From Tillandsia leiboldiana (Eukaryota > Streptophyta > Magnoliopsida > Poales > Bromeliaceae), in the NCBI GenBank assembly GCA_029204045.2, contig CM055067.1:28780838-28844837 (forward strand): a stretch of DNA of 64,000 nt. The letters run 5' to 3'. Of this stretch, positions 34,601 to 46,020 are shown piece after piece. Position 1 is the stretch's first letter, and each line of letters begins with the position of its first letter. Position numbers and translations under genes: made by a program. The notes under the pieces are model-generated. The model ran no database searches and was not told where the DNA came from. It saw only the letters and a list, made by a program, of their open reading frames with translations.

Positions 34601-36499
34601 TTAGAACTTAAGACAAGGAAAGATATCACCTTTCCGAATCCAAAATCGCTGGATTTTGGGTTGTCTTGATTCGTTGTGGCCGGGGTTTGTCCGCTTTGAC
34701 TGTTGATCCACCTTAGGTCTTTGCCTCGCAGTGATCCACTTGTATGATTGATGTTGTGGCTCGGACCTTTGGTGGGTTGAGTGAACTCCTTTGACTTGAT
34801 GTGTCTTTTGATTCCGTTGAGTTCGCTCCGTAGATGAAGTTGCCGAAGGACTCTTCTTTCTCTTTTTCGGGCAATTCTTCACCAAATGTCCTTCAAGTCC
34901 ACATAAGTGACAAGTTCTTCCTTTCAATTTCATTGTGGAACTTGAAGCATGCACAGTTTGGTCCTTTTTGAATCCCAAACCAACCTTGCTTGTTTGACCT
35001 AATCCGGACACATAATCAAGTTTCTTGGAACCGGTTGAAATCCTTTGTATGTCGGATTTAAGTTGATGAACTTGCTTGGTCAAAGCTTGGTTGGTGACAT
35101 GAATCTCCTCAAACTGCTTTTCAAGAAAATCAATCTTGTTAATATGGGATTTAGCGTTTGTCTCCGATTGATTTAGCTTTTCTTGGAGGATTTTATTGTT
35201 ATCCAATAAACGCTCTCGTTCCTCCTCGAGATCATGAAGTTTGATCTTTAAAGCATGATTCTCGTCTTGATTCTCAAGTCGTTGCTTCCTCAACTTCTTG
35301 ATATGCTTGGCCATCTTCTTAGATTCCGCAAGAAGTTGTTGATATGCCTCAACGAGTTCTTCCTCGTCCGACTCCCCCTCACTTGATGACTCTCCGCCGG
35401 TTGTTGATGTTTCATACAAAATCAAAGGAGTAGAGTCAGTGACTAATGATGATAAACAATTATTAGAAGAGGGAAAATGAGAGGATGAAGTTTTCGCTTG
35501 CAAAGCCTTCTTTTTATATGATTTCGGAGAAGGACAATCCGTTGAAAAATGGCCGTAGCCTTTGCATCGATAGCATTGGATTTCCCCTTCGAAATCATCT
35601 TTTTCTTTTTCTTTAGAAGGTTTTGCAAAGCTTTTGAGGTTAGAGGATTTAGAACCCGATGATCCTTTAGAAGGTTTCGTGGATGAAGATCCATCGGTTC
35701 GATTCTTCCAAAATTTCCGACGAAATTTCTTTGTGATCCGCGCCAATTGTTCTTCAAAATCGGCAAAAGAGATTTCATCGTCGGAACTTGATTCGCTATC
35801 TTCTTCCTTTGTGGATTTGAATGCAATACCTGTAAGCTTAGAAGAAGACTTGGAAGAAACTTGATTAGTAGGAAAAGTCATTTCATAAGTTTGCAAAGCA
35901 CCTACTAATTCCTCTACACTCATCTCATCCGGATGACTAACGGTTTCAATGGCGGTAACCTTTGCCCTAAACCGTTCCGGAAGAGTCCGAAGTATCTTTC
36001 TTACAATTTTCGACTCCGGGATCTTTTCTCCTAAATTAGCACATGTATTAATTACATCTTGAAGTCTAGTGTAATAATCTGTAAACAATTCATGCTCTTC
36101 CATATGAATAGAGTCAAATTGACTTGTAAGCATCTGGAGCTTTTGAATTTTTACAAGATTAGTACCCTCATGTGTAATTTTGAGAATATCCCAAATTTCC
36201 TTCGCGGTTTCACACGCGGAAATTCTTGTGAACTCAGTCGAGGAAAGAGAGTTAAATAAAGCGTTCATACCTTTCCCATTGTAAGAAGATCTTTCAAATT
36301 CCTCTTTGGACCATCTAGAGCGAGGTTTTGGGGTAGTAGAATTTCCTACTTCCTCAACAGGATGCACCCAACCGTATTCCACGGATTGCCATACCCGCTC
36401 ATCAATTGCGATGAGAAAAGCTCTCATCCGCACTTTCCAATAAGCATAATTAGTCCCATCAAAAAGAGGAGGTCTATAAATATTACCACTTTCACCCAC
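34601..36499 (-). CDS. gag: Near-intact Gag, 632 residues, two CCHC knuckles
   Basis: This is the longest open gag in the window. A copia N-terminal motif (GNIYRPPLFDGTNYAYWK) comes first and a UBN2-like helical region spans about 65-200. CCHC knuckle 1 is at 309-322 (CYRCKGYGHFSTDC), an acidic linker and a heptad-rich coiled coil at about 378-490, and CCHC knuckle 2 at 530-543 (CHLCGLEGHLVKNC). The protein stops at FPCLKF with no protease. About 25 residues after knuckle 1 are deleted in frame relative to A1. A one-base loss next to the normal ATG (near 36500) puts that ATG out of frame. The frame opens at GTG 36499, and the next ATG is at residue 25. KKDQTV (511-516) weakly resembles a dynein light chain 8 site, a partner known for Sirevirus Gag. 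Confidence 0.85.
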   Translation of the reverse strand: MGESGNIYRPPLFDGTNYAYWKVRMRAFLIAIDERVWQSVEYGWVHPVEEVGNSTTPKPRSRWSKEEFERSSYNGKGMNALFNSLSSTEFTRISACETAKEIWDILKITHEGTNLVKIQKLQMLTSQFDSIHMEEHELFTDYYTRLQDVINTCANLGEKIPESKIVRKILRTLPERFRAKVTAIETVSHPDEMSVEELVGALQTYEMTFPTNQVSSKSSSKLTGIAFKSTKEEDSESSSDDEISFADFEEQLARITKKFRRKFWKNRTDGSSSTKPSKGSSGSKSSNLKSFAKPSKEKEKDDFEGEIQCYRCKGYGHFSTDCPSPKSYKKKALQAKTSSSHFPSSNNCLSSLVTDSTPLILYETSTTGGESSSEGESDEEELVEAYQQLLAESKKMAKHIKKLRKQRLENQDENHALKIKLHDLEEERERLLDNNKILQEKLNQSETNAKSHINKIDFLEKQFEEIHVTNQALTKQVHQLKSDIQRISTGSKKLDYVSGLGQTSKVGLGFKKDQTVHASSSTMKLKGRTCHLCGLEGHLVKNCPKKRKKSPSATSSTERTQRNQKTHQVKGVHSTHQRSEPQHQSYKWITARQRPKVDQQSKRTNPGHNESRQPKIQRFWIRKGDIFPCLKF

Positions 36500-36535
36500 A
36501 TGATAGATAAACCTAAAACCCGCTCTGATACCAAT

Positions 36536-37926
36536 TGTTGAGTTATATGTCCCAAGGATCTAAATAGGTACTATCAAACAACTAGAGGGGGGGTGAATAG
36601 GTGTAATACTTAAAAACTCAATCTCAGTGCAAAATAAAAACCAATGCGGAAAATAAAAACAGCACACCGAGATATACGTGGAAACTCCAATCCAGGAGAA
36701 AAACCACGGGACCAACACGCAATAACAATCCACTAAGAATAGAAGAATAACAAGGTGATTACCGACTCCACGGACTCAACCCCTCCTTCAGCTTCTTCGG
36801 ACCTTGCGCTGACCGGTTGGATATCCACGCAATAACAATCCCTAAGAAAAGAAGAATAACAAGGTGATTACCGTCTCCACGGATTTAACCCCTCCTTCAA
36901 TTTCTTGGACCTCGCGCTCCACCGATTTTGCACGCCCACTGCACACGTTCGAATCCACGAACGCACACTCGAATCCACGAGCACACGTTTCGAATCCACG
37001 AAACGCCTTTAGCACACCGAATCCACGATGCCACGTCGAATCCACGACGCAAACTCAGTCGATAAGAATATTGACTTCGATGGTGATCCTTTGCTTAGAT
37101 TCTCATTGAGGAACCGTAGAAGAAATCTCTAAGCAAAGATTAGATCAATTCGACAAAAGATATGTTCTTGAAAGAACCATCGAATTGACCTAAAAGAGGC
37201 TATAAAGAAGATCGATAAAAACCTAGCCTCTAGGGTTGCTCTCAAGAGTTTTATAAAAAGATCGGCCGTAGCTCCCACGTTTTTGAGAAACCCTAAATGT
37301 CTATTTATAGTTTAGAAACCTTTGGAAAGAGATAAGAATCAAAAACATACCTTATCTGGAAATTTTCAGGACGGCGATCCGGATCGGATTTACTGCGATC
37401 CGGATCGTCGTAACGAGATTGACGATTCCAGAAAACCAAGGGTTCGGGATCCGGATTGCAAGGCCCGATCCGGATCGTTCATACAAATCAGAAAACTTAA
37501 CATTCGGGATCCGGATCGGAAATTGCATGGATCCGGATCGAAGTCTTGTATGAAGCAACAACCTTCGGGATCCGGATCGTTGGCTCTGATCCGGATCCTG
37601 AACATGTCCGAACACCAGTTTTTGATTATTATGACAATAAAAGTTCATCCAAGTGTTTCTACACTATAAGAAAGTATTCGGATCACCAAAATTATTTAGT
37701 TAAACATACCTGATCCTCTTGAATACTTTCTTCTTGAGATTGATGTAACTGATCCACAATTCTTCAACTTCAATCTTCAAGACTCAAGACACTGAGTGTC
37801 AACTTGAGCTCTTGTTGAATCTTCTCTAAGTCTTTGATTGCTGATTGACAATTTGATCCCTTTAAGACTCCGACTCAACTCACTGACTTGACTCACGAAA
37901 TATGCCAATACCAAAATGCCGTAACA
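36536..37926 (-). repeat. C array, 5' LTR
   Basis: This 1391-bp LTR has a five-hairpin array (36946-37050) and palindromes (37377-37600). It ends at 37926 (minus TGTTACGG) directly against gypsy sequence. Confidence 0.88.
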
Positions 37927-38635
37927 TGTAGAGCCACCATTGGATTTTGTGAGCATCCAGTATCACCCCGACAGAGCCACTGTGGTGGCGGATGCCTGGA
38001 GCAGAAGAGCTATTTGGGAGTCGAGTTTGACGGTTCCATAGCTGGCACTGTGTGGGGCCATCCTTGTGTGCAGGGTTTGAGTTGAGTCCCCGAGGATCCC
38101 TTTTGATGAGAGGCTGCGGCTGAGCAATCCACTTAGGTGGTTAAGTGTTGAGGGCGACCGAGTGTGAACCCCCGCTTGTTAGGGCCCCTTTTCTGTGCAG
38201 GTGTTTGTGTGGATGTGTTTCGGGTCGCTTGGGTTGCGTTGGCTCTTAGGAGTGATGTTAGAGCGTGTTGCTCGGGCTATTTGTTCCTTTCCCCCCCGCC
38301 TTTTGTTGGAGTTTTTGAGGTTTTTCTGCGTCTCAGCTCTGGAGTGTTATGTTTTGGACCCCTCGCCCGTGTTTGACTCGTTCCTTTTGGGGTCTGTGAG
38401 AGTTTGGAGTACGAGGGACGCCCGTTGCGAATTCCGACTCGTGAGGTGAGGGAATTGCGCAATCGGGCTATGCCGTACTGGTTGTTGCTGTTGTTGTTGC
38501 TGAGGAGTAATCACGGGGAGTGATAGGTGACTTGGGAGCTGGAGACGGCGGTGTTGAATATTGACCCCTGGTTTCTGAGACTCCTTGGGAGTTGCCTTAG
38601 TTTCGAGGACGAAACTTTCTTCTAGTGGGGGAGGA
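37927..38635 (+). pseudogene. Gypsy G3 interior: RNase H tail and 3' end
   Basis: Around 37955-38035 one plus frame reads YHPDRATVVADAWSRR, the conserved end of Ty3/gypsy RNase H. Integrase should follow over about 1.5 kb, but only some 550 bp of degenerate sequence separate it from the gypsy 3' signature TTTCGAGGACGAAAC (38601-38615) and the polypurine tract GTGGGGGAGGA (38625-38635). Integrase is deleted. The 5' part of this element is not in the window. A short GTT/GCT repeat lies at 38481-38505. Confidence 0.75.
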
Positions 38636-39648
38636 TGTGGTGACCCGGATCTTTGCAGGGCTTCTACAGTGTGACCAGCAGCTTCTGGAAGCCTACGTGG
38701 CATGTCGGCGGTGTTCGCGCACCAGTTTGGACACAAGAGATGGACTCGGGGCTTAAAATGGATCTCGTAGGTAATCGGGGGACCCCATCGGATGTTTAGA
38801 ACAGTTTGCGCGAGGAGTGGATATCAAATTTAGGCTCGGCGCGGAATTCGGATTAAAAATACCTTTCCGGGAGCCTCCGGCAAATTGTAGGATTGGAATT
38901 TGGCAAAATGGACGCCGGATTTGGAATCAGCGCGCGAAAACGGTCAAGATGGGCTATTTACTTGTATTTTTCGGAGCTTGCTACAGTAATTTTACTGTTC
39001 ATCGCCGGAACAGTGTTTCCGGCGATCGCCGGCGGTGGCTGGCGGCGGCGGGCAGCGGCGGAAGGCGGCGGAAGGCGCTCGGGCAGGCGGCGCGCGGCCG
39101 CGGGCAGGCGCACAGGGGCGCGGGCAGGCGCGCGGGGGCGCGGTCAGGTGCGCGGTCCACGCGGCCGTCGTGCACCCGAGGAAGGGACACGTGGCAGGTT
39201 CTCACTGGTCGGTGTTGTGGTCTGGGTTCACGGAGCAGGCCGGTGGTGCACGGTAGACCGGGTGGACACGTGGCGTGAGGTAGTTAGTCCGGTGTTGTGC
39301 TCCCGGTCCACGCAATCGGTGGAGTTGTTGACCGGGGCAGGTGGCCGTACGGCGGGGCAGGTGGCCGTACGGGCCCGGGTCAGCCGCGACGTGCGCGGTC
39401 CACGGCACGACGTGCGCGGTGCACGGGTTGCCGGGCCACGTGTCGCGTCGCCATTTGCGGGCGCAGGTGCACCGGGTGCAGTGGGGCCCGGGGGAGTAGG
39501 ACTGGGCTGTGTGGTGGACCGGGCCGCACTGTGCGCGCCCGAAACTTGGCGGGCCGGGCCGCACTGTGCGCGCCCGAATTCGGGCGGACCGGACCGGGCG
39601 CCCGGAAGTTGGGACAGGATGGGAATTTTCCCAATTGTTTTCTTCAGC

Positions 39649-39658
39649 CTATAAATAG
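39649..39658 (+). promoter_or_regulatory. TATA box of G3 LTR
   Basis: CTATAAATAG about 1 kb into the LTR, preceded by GC-rich U3 with CACGTG boxes. The same context (GGGAATTT before CCTATAAATAG) occurs in the minus-strand LTR at 51446-51456. Confidence 0.7.
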
Positions 39659-41491
39659 GCAACCCGAGCCCTCTTTTCTGCTCTTTTTCTCTCAGCCCTT
39701 GCAAGATCTCCCCGAGCTCCCTTCTTGGAAGATTTTCATCTTCAAGTCCTTGATCTTCCTGCAGAGTTTTGGGATTTTTGGGAGCACGCATCCCAAGGTT
39801 CCCTATTTTACGGTGCGGCGCGATGTTGCTTCCTAGTGTTCTTCTTCGGCGCAGCGGCAGTGTTTTAGCTCCCCTGGGCTACCCCGAGATCATTTTGCTG
39901 TGATTCTTGCGCCGGCAGACTCCTAAGAGGTAGGACTTCATCTTTCGTTTTGGTCGCACTTTCCCGTTCGAGGTTTTGGCACGGATCCCGAGGCAAACTG
40001 TAACCCCATTTTCTGTGTGGACTTCCTTGACAGCAGCGGGTATTTTGGCCATATCTTTGCGTGCGAGAGTCAGCCGGAAACGAGCTTATACAACTTTTTT
40101 ATCTACTGATCGCAACGAACGCGCTCGTATTTTTCCTGGATTTTTCTGAGATTTCATCAGAGGTGAAAATTACTGTTTTCTCAGTGAACAGTGTACAGTT
40201 TTAACACAGATTTTTCTATGAGTGTACCCCCTTTCCGAATTTTTATCTTGACTTACCGAACTCCGATTTGGGCGTGCAAGGTACCGTTTCGAAGCTATCG
40301 ACGCAAGGATTGCTGTGATATTTTTATGGGAATTTTCTGGGCACTATCTGCAGGTGATAATTTAACAGTTCAGGATTTGAGGTTGTATGTGGTTTTAAGT
40401 GCTTTAATTGGGAGCCTAGTGTAATTAGTGGACTTTGTATTGTGCCAGAAGAGTTACGGGTGTGCTGAACTTATTGGAGCAAGGGATTAGAGTTATTTGG
40501 TGTTTTCAGCTGTTGGGCTTTGGACAGTCAGCTTTTCAGTGGTGCTTTATTCCGAGAACCGGTGGACCGTTCTCTAACTCTATATGTTAGAATTGCATGC
40601 AGGTGTAGGGTACAATACCTGGGATTGATTGGTAAGCTTAACAATGTTGATTTATGGGAATTGCAAGTTAATTATTCATATTATGACAATGGTATGAATC
40701 AGACATTCATTTTGAAGATTAGTGGAAGCTTACCTAAGGCAAGGTTACCCTATATGATTAATTATCATGTCATGTTAGCACATAACCCTTTTATGAGGCT
40801 GGTTTATACAATGGGATAGGATTATGTAGTTATGTGCAGGTTCTACTCCAAGGAGTGATTATGGATCGAAAATCATGGACAGGTATGGTCATTGCTAATT
40901 CCGGCATGAGGTTTATTTTCTTTATTCTTCTTGAGGACAAATGCATGCTTGTATGGACATATGTGTATGGACATATAGTTAGGCCATCTTTTACTGCTGC
41001 ACTACATATTGGAACTTGACTTAGGAGAAACCATGTTATTCCTTTCTCCTTCTTGTTAGTCAGGCGGTCTGTGTTGCTCGGGTGCGAGCAGGGGTCTGGG
41101 GTAGTATAGCAGGGACATTGGTGACAGGGACGGGTTGTGCTGGATTGCGGCTGGCAGGTTTTGGCGCTGACCGCGGACTTTGGGCGGTTGACCGGAGGTC
41201 GGTTATAGTACTTTGGTTATGGACGGCAGGGTATTGCGGCAACCGCGGATATTGGGCGGTTGACCGGATATTTATTGATGTATCAGATTTGGGTATTAGA
41301 CCTTCCTCTAGTGGATGGAGTTTCCACTTATCATGTACTGTCGTATCCGTTTAGGGATCGGCTATCTTCTGTAGAGGGTTTTTTCCTACTTGATCGGAGT
41401 CACGATCCAGTCCTGCTACATCATATTACTTTCGGCTACTTACTTTACTCGTGTGGGTCGCTCCCCTCGAGTACCACTCCGGAGTGTGCGT

Positions 41492-41727
41492 CAGACAGAC
41501 TTTGAGTCCTTGAGACTCATTTGCTTCGGTGTTATGCATCACTGGCATACCCGTTGCGGCAGGCAGAGCCAGACAGACTTTGAGTCCTTGAGACTCATTT
41601 GCTTCGGTGTTATGCATCAGCTGGCATACCCGTTGCGGCAGGCAGAGCCAGACAGACTTTGAGTCCTTGAGACTCCTTTGCTTCGGTGTTATGCATCAGC
41701 TGGCATACCCGTTGCGGCAGGCAGAGC
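41492..41727. repeat. 78-bp tandem repeat, three copies
   Basis: CAGACAGACTTTGAGTCC starts at 41492, 41570 and 41649. Copies differ by one to three bases, suggesting recent amplification inside the LTR. Confidence 0.9.
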
Positions 41728-42812
41728 AGCAGTACCAGTGTCTACTGTGGTCGGATTGGGGTTATTTAGGCAGGCTTCTAGACACTGATGCATACTTTCA
41801 TTGTGTTTAGACCAGTACTAGTGTTGTTGGGAACCGTTCGGGGTTTGACGGTGGTCCCGTGGTCGTTGCGAGTTCTTTGACCTTTGTGTGAGAGGTTGAG
41901 CATCTTGAGTCTATCCATTCTGAGAGAGAGGCATGGATTTTGACTATAGCCTGCATGAGCCACTACTCGATAGCGAGTTAGTCCGTTTGGACGCCCTACG
42001 TAATTCCTGCCCGTCAGCGGGAGGTGGTGTTGGTAGGTGGGCGCAGGTTGACTGGACCCGATGTGGCAGTCAGCTCGATTGGGTCGATTGAGCACCTCGT
42101 GTGCGAGTGTTGCATATTTATCAGAGTTTCCCCATTTGAGCATTCAGATAGAGGCAGGTAGCTGTAGAGTGTCTTCTGCTTCTTCTTTAAGTTTTACTGC
42201 ATTAGTTATCTTTTGCCTCTAGTGGTCTTGGTGGGCAGATCGTCGGGCCTAGTGGCGATACCCACTGAGAACTCCTTTTTGCGTAGTTCTCCACACGCCC
42301 GTCGGGGTTTTTCCCCTCTTTGTCCTTTCTCCTCCCTTGTTTTGCAGAGTCTTGGCGAGTGTTGCCGTTTCTGCGGTTGCTGTTCGCAGGTGAGGGAGTA
42401 GCGAGCTAGATCCTGACCCATTGGAGGGTAGCGGTACCCCCCCCCCCCCCTTTTGAGAGATCTTCAGCATAGTCGGTAGATTATATTTATTTCCTCTTTG
42501 AGAGACTGTTGTAGTGAGGATATGATGTATTGAGAGCTGGTACACTGATGTTGTATTTGAGATATCTCCCTGTTGAGCTATGAGTTTTGTACTCGAGGTT
42601 ATTATGTGATCATCATTTTTGGAGATGGACCTTGTTGTTTTATCTTCAGTTGTACAGTGGTTGATTTTATTCTACAGCAGTTTTATCTTTTAGCTCTGAT
42701 ATCTGTTAGCTGTAGCTCTTTTTGCAGGTAGGACGCTTCGCCTATGCGGGTTTGGCATAGGTGGCGGAACTGTTGGCGAGCCCGGGTCGCAGTTTCGACC
42801 CCGGGCGTGACA

Positions 42813-43135
42813 CACATGATTTCAGTAAACCAATATTTTTCTTCCAAATGTCAAAGGGCCGCCGGTGTCTGTTCTTGTCTGATTGGGGCGAAGGCATTAG
42901 CTATTCGGGTTTTGGAAAAAAACTTGTTCTAACTGATTTTTCTAAAATAGCTAAAATTCATTACATGGGTTTTCTTAATCAAGATGGTTTTACAAAAAAG
43001 AACTACTTTTAGGTCCTCACGCGACCCGCGGTGGCTCAAGTGAAAATGGTTTTCAGCAATTAATAAATGTCACCTTTTCTGTAAACTTCTTCACCCGAGA
43101 GAGTTCGAGTGATCTGGATTCTAGGGCAGCTAGTC
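42813..43135. other. Unclassified sequence before the second gap
   Basis: Follows the G3 LTR. Moderately AT-rich, with no LTR, repeat or protein domain that I recognise. A 58-codon tail of an open frame (to 43012) has no known motif. It may be the flank of the G3 insertion or another repeat. Confidence 0.35.
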
Positions 43136-43235
43136 NNNNNNNNNNNNNNNNNNNNNNNNNNNNNNNNNNNNNNNNNNNNNNNNNNNNNNNNNNNNNNNNN
43201 NNNNNNNNNNNNNNNNNNNNNNNNNNNNNNNNNNN
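43136..43235. other. Assembly gap of 100 N
   Basis: Exactly 100 N, a conventional gap of unknown true size. Confidence 0.95.
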
Positions 43236-43483
43236 ATCGAACAACCTGATCCGGATCCTGAACATGTCCCAAGTCCAGTTTTTGATTTTTATGCAATGAA
43301 AGATTCTTCCAAGTGTTTCTACACTACAAGAAGTATTCGGATCACACAACATCTTAGTTAAACATACATGATCCTTTTGAATTCTTCTTTCTTGAGATTG
43401 AGTTAAACGATCCAACTTTCTTCACCTTCAATCTTCAAGACTTGAGACTTTCACGAAACTACGCCAACTCAAATTCCGTAACA
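43236..43483 (-). mobile_element. Sirevirus-like LTR fragment, diverged
   Basis: Contains the last U3 palindrome (GATCCGGATC at 43248-43257) and the U3 start of the A/B/C family, ending CCGTAACA at 43483. It is clearly more diverged than the other copies. It is inserted into the gypsy LTR that continues at 43484; the other end is hidden by the gap. Confidence 0.7.
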
Positions 43484-44807
43484 TGTGTGGTCGGCGCGCT
43501 ATCCATGCCCGTTACTTACAGCACCTGGGGCGTAGCTCCGAGGGTTGCGACCCCACCGAACTCAAGTATCCATCAGTATCAACTGTCTCACAAGTTGCTC
43601 CTGCAGGCTATAGTCCTCGATCAACATCGGTAGTCTCGATGCTCAAGCACAACTCAGTCGGAGAACCTCCACGACTCAATCTAACAACACTGACCCACTC
43701 CACGAAAAGTACTACACAGCTGGGACCACCGTCTCTCCCGCGGCTCCCACAACAACACCCTACTGAACTCAACACACAACTCACGGCCGGAGATGCTCCA
43801 CGCCAGATCTGCGAAGGTCGAAACCCCAGGAGACTAACACCTACTCCCCAAGAAAGAAAGCGCCCTTAGAACCCAGATCACTCGAATCCGCTCGGTGGAT
43901 AAGTTTTAGAAACCATGTCGTTTATTTCAGAAAACCATTCAATATGAGAGAAATCCCATCTTTTAATGATTTTTAGTCCTTTTTAGAAAAAAACCCCTTG
44001 AAAACAAGTTTTTATGCCAAACCTCGAAGAGCTAATGCCCTCGTACTATCAAACAAGAACAGACTCAAGCGACCTTGCGAGGCTTGGAAGAAACATTGTT
44101 TGACCAAAATCATGCATTCGTCCAAAAAGGTTCTGGGTTCAAGATCCTGCTAACACACGTGCACCACAATCACAACATAGTGGTGACGAGAAGAACAGCG
44201 GAAAGGAAAAACCCGGGGACCACCGTTTACCTGAACGTTTCCCCAAAACACTAACACACTGCCTAACCCAGCCACCAGACCCCACTCGGCCCCCCGGGCC
44301 CGAGTGCAACACCCGTCCCACAACACTCTGATCACTCGGCCCACTACCCAGGCGAGGAACTCTATGTCCCGAAGGATATGAAAAGTGTGGGATGTCTAAA
44401 ACATAAAAGAACCTAGCCCAGATTAAGGTTCTCTATTGGTCTGGTCAACACATGCACATCTGACGGGGGTGCTAGTTAAGTTCCAAGAAAACACTTAAAC
44501 TAGCATGCATCCTATCACAATAGAATTAGAAGGAAGTCCGTAGACTTGGAGAGAAAACCAACCCACCTCAGCTCGGCCCCAATTGCGTGTCGACACTTGC
44601 AATTGGGCTCAGCGGGATTACCTAGCCTCCAAGGGGTCCGCACGCAACACGGAGCCCGATGCCAGAATCTGCACGCGAATCGGAGCACGCAGCGACCAAC
44701 CACACGACCGCGCGCTCCGCGGAAGCTAAAAACCGCACCGCAAGCTGCCAGAAGCAAAGAAATCGCAAAATCAATCAAAACGGTCAAAACCGAGCATCCG
44801 ACGGCGA

Positions 44808-45480
44808 AAAAACAACCTCCGTCGGCGGAAAACAGCTTCCGTCAGCGAAAACCAGCGCCCGACGGCGAAAAACAGCTCAAAAATCAGCTTGCGAAAATCC
44901 TGCTAAACCCGCTCGCGAAAAACTGCCCGAAAACCGCTCGCGAGACTGCTCGCGAAAACCGCAAGAAACGGCTTGCGAAAAACAGCGAAAACCTGCGCGA
45001 AAGCCCGCGCGAAAACTGCTCGCAACCTGCTCGTGAAAACCGCTCAAAAAACTGCTTGACGGCGAAAAAGCAGCAGCCGACGGCGAACATCGCGGCCGAC
45101 GGCGAAAACAGCGGCCGACGGCGACAACGGGCTCCGACGGCGAAAAAACGGCGCCGGCACGCAAACCGAGGAGTCGCCCGCCGTCCGGGAGCACGCCGAG
45201 CGGCGAAAAACCAGCCGCGCGACGAGGGAGACCCGCCGCACGGCGCCAAACCACGCAGCGACCTGCTGCGCGGTGCAGGAGTGCGCCGCGCGGCGCCCTG
45301 CGGCGCTGCGCTGCGCGCGGCCGCGCGCCCGTGCAGGCCCGCGCGCATCCCTGCCGCGCGAGGCCATGCCGCGCGCGCCTGCGCGCGGCCAGGCGGTGCC
45401 GCGCGCGCCTGCGCGCGGCCCTGCCGCGCGCGCCCGCGCGCGGCCAAGTAGTGCCGCGCGCGCCTGCGCGCGGCCTGGCA
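44808..45480. repeat. GC-rich short repeats: GACGGCGAAAA, CTCGCGAAAA and GCGCGC units
   Basis: Three zones. CCGACGGCGAAAA recurs irregularly between 44811 and 45145. GCTCGCGAAAAC-like units fill 44886-45040. Four 25-30 bp units with GCGCGCGCCTGCGCGCGGCC start at 45371, 45401, 45426 and 45456. The last are nearly self-complementary and could fold into strong hairpins in the LTR transcript. Confidence 0.75.
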
Positions 45481-46020
45481 GCGCCGCGTGCAGCACTTTG
45501 CTGCACGCGGCGCCGCGCCCAGGGGCATGTTGCCGCAGGGTGCTGCCAACAGCAGCACCCTGGCGCCGCGCGTGCGCCGTTGCGCGCGCGCGCGGCCACC
45601 GGCGACGGAAACGCTAACAAAACGCCCAATAAATCCGGAAAGACCCCAAAATCCAATTTTAGCTTTTAAAAACCAAATAAAATCCCCAAAGCTCTCCAAA
45701 CACCAAAATCCAAATTCAAAAACTACACAAACCTCCAAAAACCCAAAAATCTGAATTTTGCTTACCTCGACGATGCTCGCCGCACGCCCACGAGCTCCAC
45801 GCGGCCTCCAACGGCGAGTCCAAAACCCGAGAACGGTCCAAACCCCTTTTTCTTTCTTCTTCTTGTTCTTCCTTTTCCTCTCTTTTCCTTTCCTTTCTTT
45901 CTTTCTTCCTTTTCTTTCTTTCTCTGCTGCAAAGGGAGGGGTTGGAGCCCTTTTTATAAAGCAAAAGCTTTATTTAATTTAATGAATTAATTAACTAATT
46001 CCAAAAATCCAACTCCAACT

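Larger units (their letters stand above)
26540..37926 (-). mobile_element. Tandem array C: LTR-interior-LTR-interior-LTR
   Basis: Three LTRs (26540-27929, 31561-32950, 36536-37926) alternate with two interiors (27930-31560, 32951-36535), all on minus. The flanks ATATC and TGTAG do not match, so this is not one simple insertion. The middle and right LTRs share variants (for example CAAGAGTTTTATAAAAAG) that the left one lacks. The left LTR also has a different outer terminus (TGTAGTTTTTAATGG versus TGTTGAGTTATATG). Unequal recombination between LTRs of two related elements is the likely origin. Confidence 0.85.
38636..42812 (+). mobile_element. Ty3/gypsy 3' LTR, 4.2 kb (G3)
   Basis: It starts TGTGGTGACCCGG directly after the polypurine tract and ends GGCGTGACA. 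The TATA box CTATAAATAG is at 39649-39658. U3 is very GC-rich, with CACGTG boxes near 39187, 39265 and 39436. The downstream part holds a 78-bp tandem repeat (41492-41727), the shared LTR hairpin (42267-42273/42285-42291) and a terminal hairpin with CCCGGGTCG and CGACCCCGGG arms near 42780-42805. A run of C at 42438-42450 may be of uncertain length. The length suits the Del/Tekay type of chromovirus, which is inference. GC-rich reading frames at 38893-39836 look spurious. Confidence 0.85.

Noticed and set aside
38893..39836. 253- and 179-codon GC-rich ORFs as host genes
   Set aside because: They lie in the U3 of the G3 LTR, overlap in three frames and run into the TATA region.
42761..43012. 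83-codon ORF ending at 43012 as a gene
   Set aside because: It begins inside the LTR end, has no recognisable motif, and nothing supports a promoter or conservation.
44546..45738. Long GC-rich ORFs (up to 301 codons) as genes
   Set aside because: Several overlapping frames on both strands are open at once, composition is Arg/Ala/Pro-rich from repeats, and no domain is visible. They lie inside an LTR.
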